Assembly (NCBI GenBank): GCA_959600045.1
Contig: CAUGKJ010000037.1
Coordinates: forward strand, 1 to 7,662
DNA from: an uncultured Haemophilus sp.
Lineage (GTDB): Bacteria > Pseudomonadota > Gammaproteobacteria > Enterobacterales > Pasteurellaceae
Length of the DNA: 7,662 nt
Direction of reading: 5' to 3'
Shown: positions 6,836 to 7,662 of the stretch, one piece after another
Numbering within the stretch: the first letter of the stretch is position 1
Layout: every line of letters starts with the position of its first letter
The notes under the pieces: generated by a model
The model's input: the letters and a program-made list of their open reading frames with translations, nothing else
Databases searched by the model: none
What the model was told of the DNA's origin: nothing
Translations under genes and position numbers: made by a program

Positions 6836-7662
6836 TTAATGATTTTTGGCTAATTTTGCCACATCAATAAATGGAATTTCTTCGCCTGTATCTTTATTCT
6901 TGATAAAGATATCTAATTGGTTGAATGCAATATCAATATTATTTTCTGCAAATAACTCATTCACGCGGCGGTTGAGCGCATCAAGCGTATCATTTCGCTC
7001 AGATACTTGCCCTACATAAACACGTAATTCGTGATCTAATGTACTTGCCCCAAAGGTTAAAAATAGCGCTCTTGGTTCTGGATCTTTTAAGACGCTTGGT
7101 TGCTCATGTGCAGCTTGCAATAATAAGCGTTTCACTAAGTCTAAATCTGAACCATACGCCACACCAACAGACACCACCAAGCGAGTAACGGTATTAGACA
7201 ATGCCCAGTTAGTCACTTGTCCAGTTACAAAGGATTTATTTGGCACAATCACTTCTTTTCGGTCCGGATCGATCATCGTAATGGCGCGAATACGGATTTT
7301 CGCTACTGTACCTGTTACATCGTTAATTGTCACAGTATCGCCCACACGAATTGGACGTTCAAATAATAAAATAATACCGGAAACAAAATTTGCAAAGATT
7401 TCTTGCATACCAAAACCGAGACCAACGGAAAGGGCAGCAAATAACCATTGTAATTTAGACCATGACATCCCAAGGGTAGAAAATGCCCATGCGCCACCCA
7501 CTGCAACCAAGATATAGGTTAATAATGTTGTAATGGTATAAGGCGTACCTTGTGAAAGTTTCACTCGGGAGAAGAGTAATATTTCTAAAATACCCTGAAT
7601 GTTACGCACCAAAATATAGGTAATCACGACAATGATTAATGCAACAATCAAGTTAAAGAGTG
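6836..7662 (-). CDS. mscK: MscK/KefA-type mechanosensitive channel (5' end cut by window edge)
   Basis: Inner-membrane channel of the MscS superfamily that opens under membrane tension to release solutes during hypo-osmotic shock. Only the C-terminal 274 residues are visible. A TTG at 7651 is an internal Leu codon, since the frame stays open to 7662. In order: two hydrophobic helices, then the pore-lining block LSVGLGFGMQEIFANFVSG followed by LFERPIRVGDTVTI (about nt 7340-7435). The cytoplasmic beta domain comes next, with RKEVIVPNKSFVTGQVTNW, and an alpha/beta tail containing FGASTLDHELRVYV. These phrases resemble E. coli MscK more than the short MscS, so the full gene is probably a large multi-helix channel of about 1,100 residues. 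YjeP/MscM is the alternative. It precedes aroC by 15 nt, probably as an upstream gene of the same operon. Confidence 0.92.
   Translation of the reverse strand, partial: LFNLIVALIIVVITYILVRNIQGILEILLFSRVKLSQGTPYTITTLLTYILVAVGGAWAFSTLGMSWSKLQWLFAALSVGLGFGMQEIFANFVSGIILLFERPIRVGDTVTINDVTGTVAKIRIRAITMIDPDRKEVIVPNKSFVTGQVTNWALSNTVTRLVVSVGVAYGSDLDLVKRLLLQAAHEQPSVLKDPEPRALFLTFGASTLDHELRVYVGQVSERNDTLDALNRRVNELFAENNIDIAFNQLDIFIKNKDTGEEIPFIDVAKLAKNH

Overview
The window looks like a chromosomal stretch of a Pasteurellaceae bacterium, most likely a Haemophilus species of the influenzae/parainfluenzae type. The main evidence is six perfect copies of the 9-mer AAGTGCGGT, the Hin-type DNA uptake signal sequence (USS). 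That density, about one per 1.3 kb, is close to what is known for Haemophilus genomes. The Apl-type variant (ACAAGCGGT) was not seen. Base composition, housekeeping proteins and gene order agree with this. Species-level assignment is inference.

All eight genes lie on the minus strand, so transcription runs from high to low coordinates. They form two units. The upstream unit (7662 down to 2453) is a tight cluster: an MscK-type mechanosensitive channel cut by the right edge, aroC (chorismate synthase), an unrecognised three-helix membrane protein, mepA (periplasmic murein endopeptidase), a YfcA-like TSUP permease, and lpxM/msbB (lipid A late acyltransferase). Gaps within it are at most 15 nt, and two junctions have a possible alternative start (TTG before lpxM, GTG overlapping the end of aroC). 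The cluster looks like one operon, apparently ended by a 12-bp perfect hairpin made of two opposed USS copies at 2408-2439. Apart from aroC, its products all act in or at the cell envelope.

The downstream unit (2339 to beyond position 1) is apt (adenine phosphoribosyltransferase) followed 16 nt later by dnaX (DNA polymerase III tau/gamma), whose 3' end is cut by the left edge. A plausible extended -10 promoter lies directly after the USS terminator.

There is no RNA gene, insertion sequence, CRISPR array or phage gene that I can support. No gap exceeds about 115 bases. Most of the window is ordinary core genome. The points worth a second look are the low-GC unknown membrane protein gene inserted between aroC and mepA, a possible frameshift or slippage site in dnaX (an A7 run with a Shine-Dalgarno-like element upstream and a hairpin downstream), and the double role of the USS pair as a terminator.
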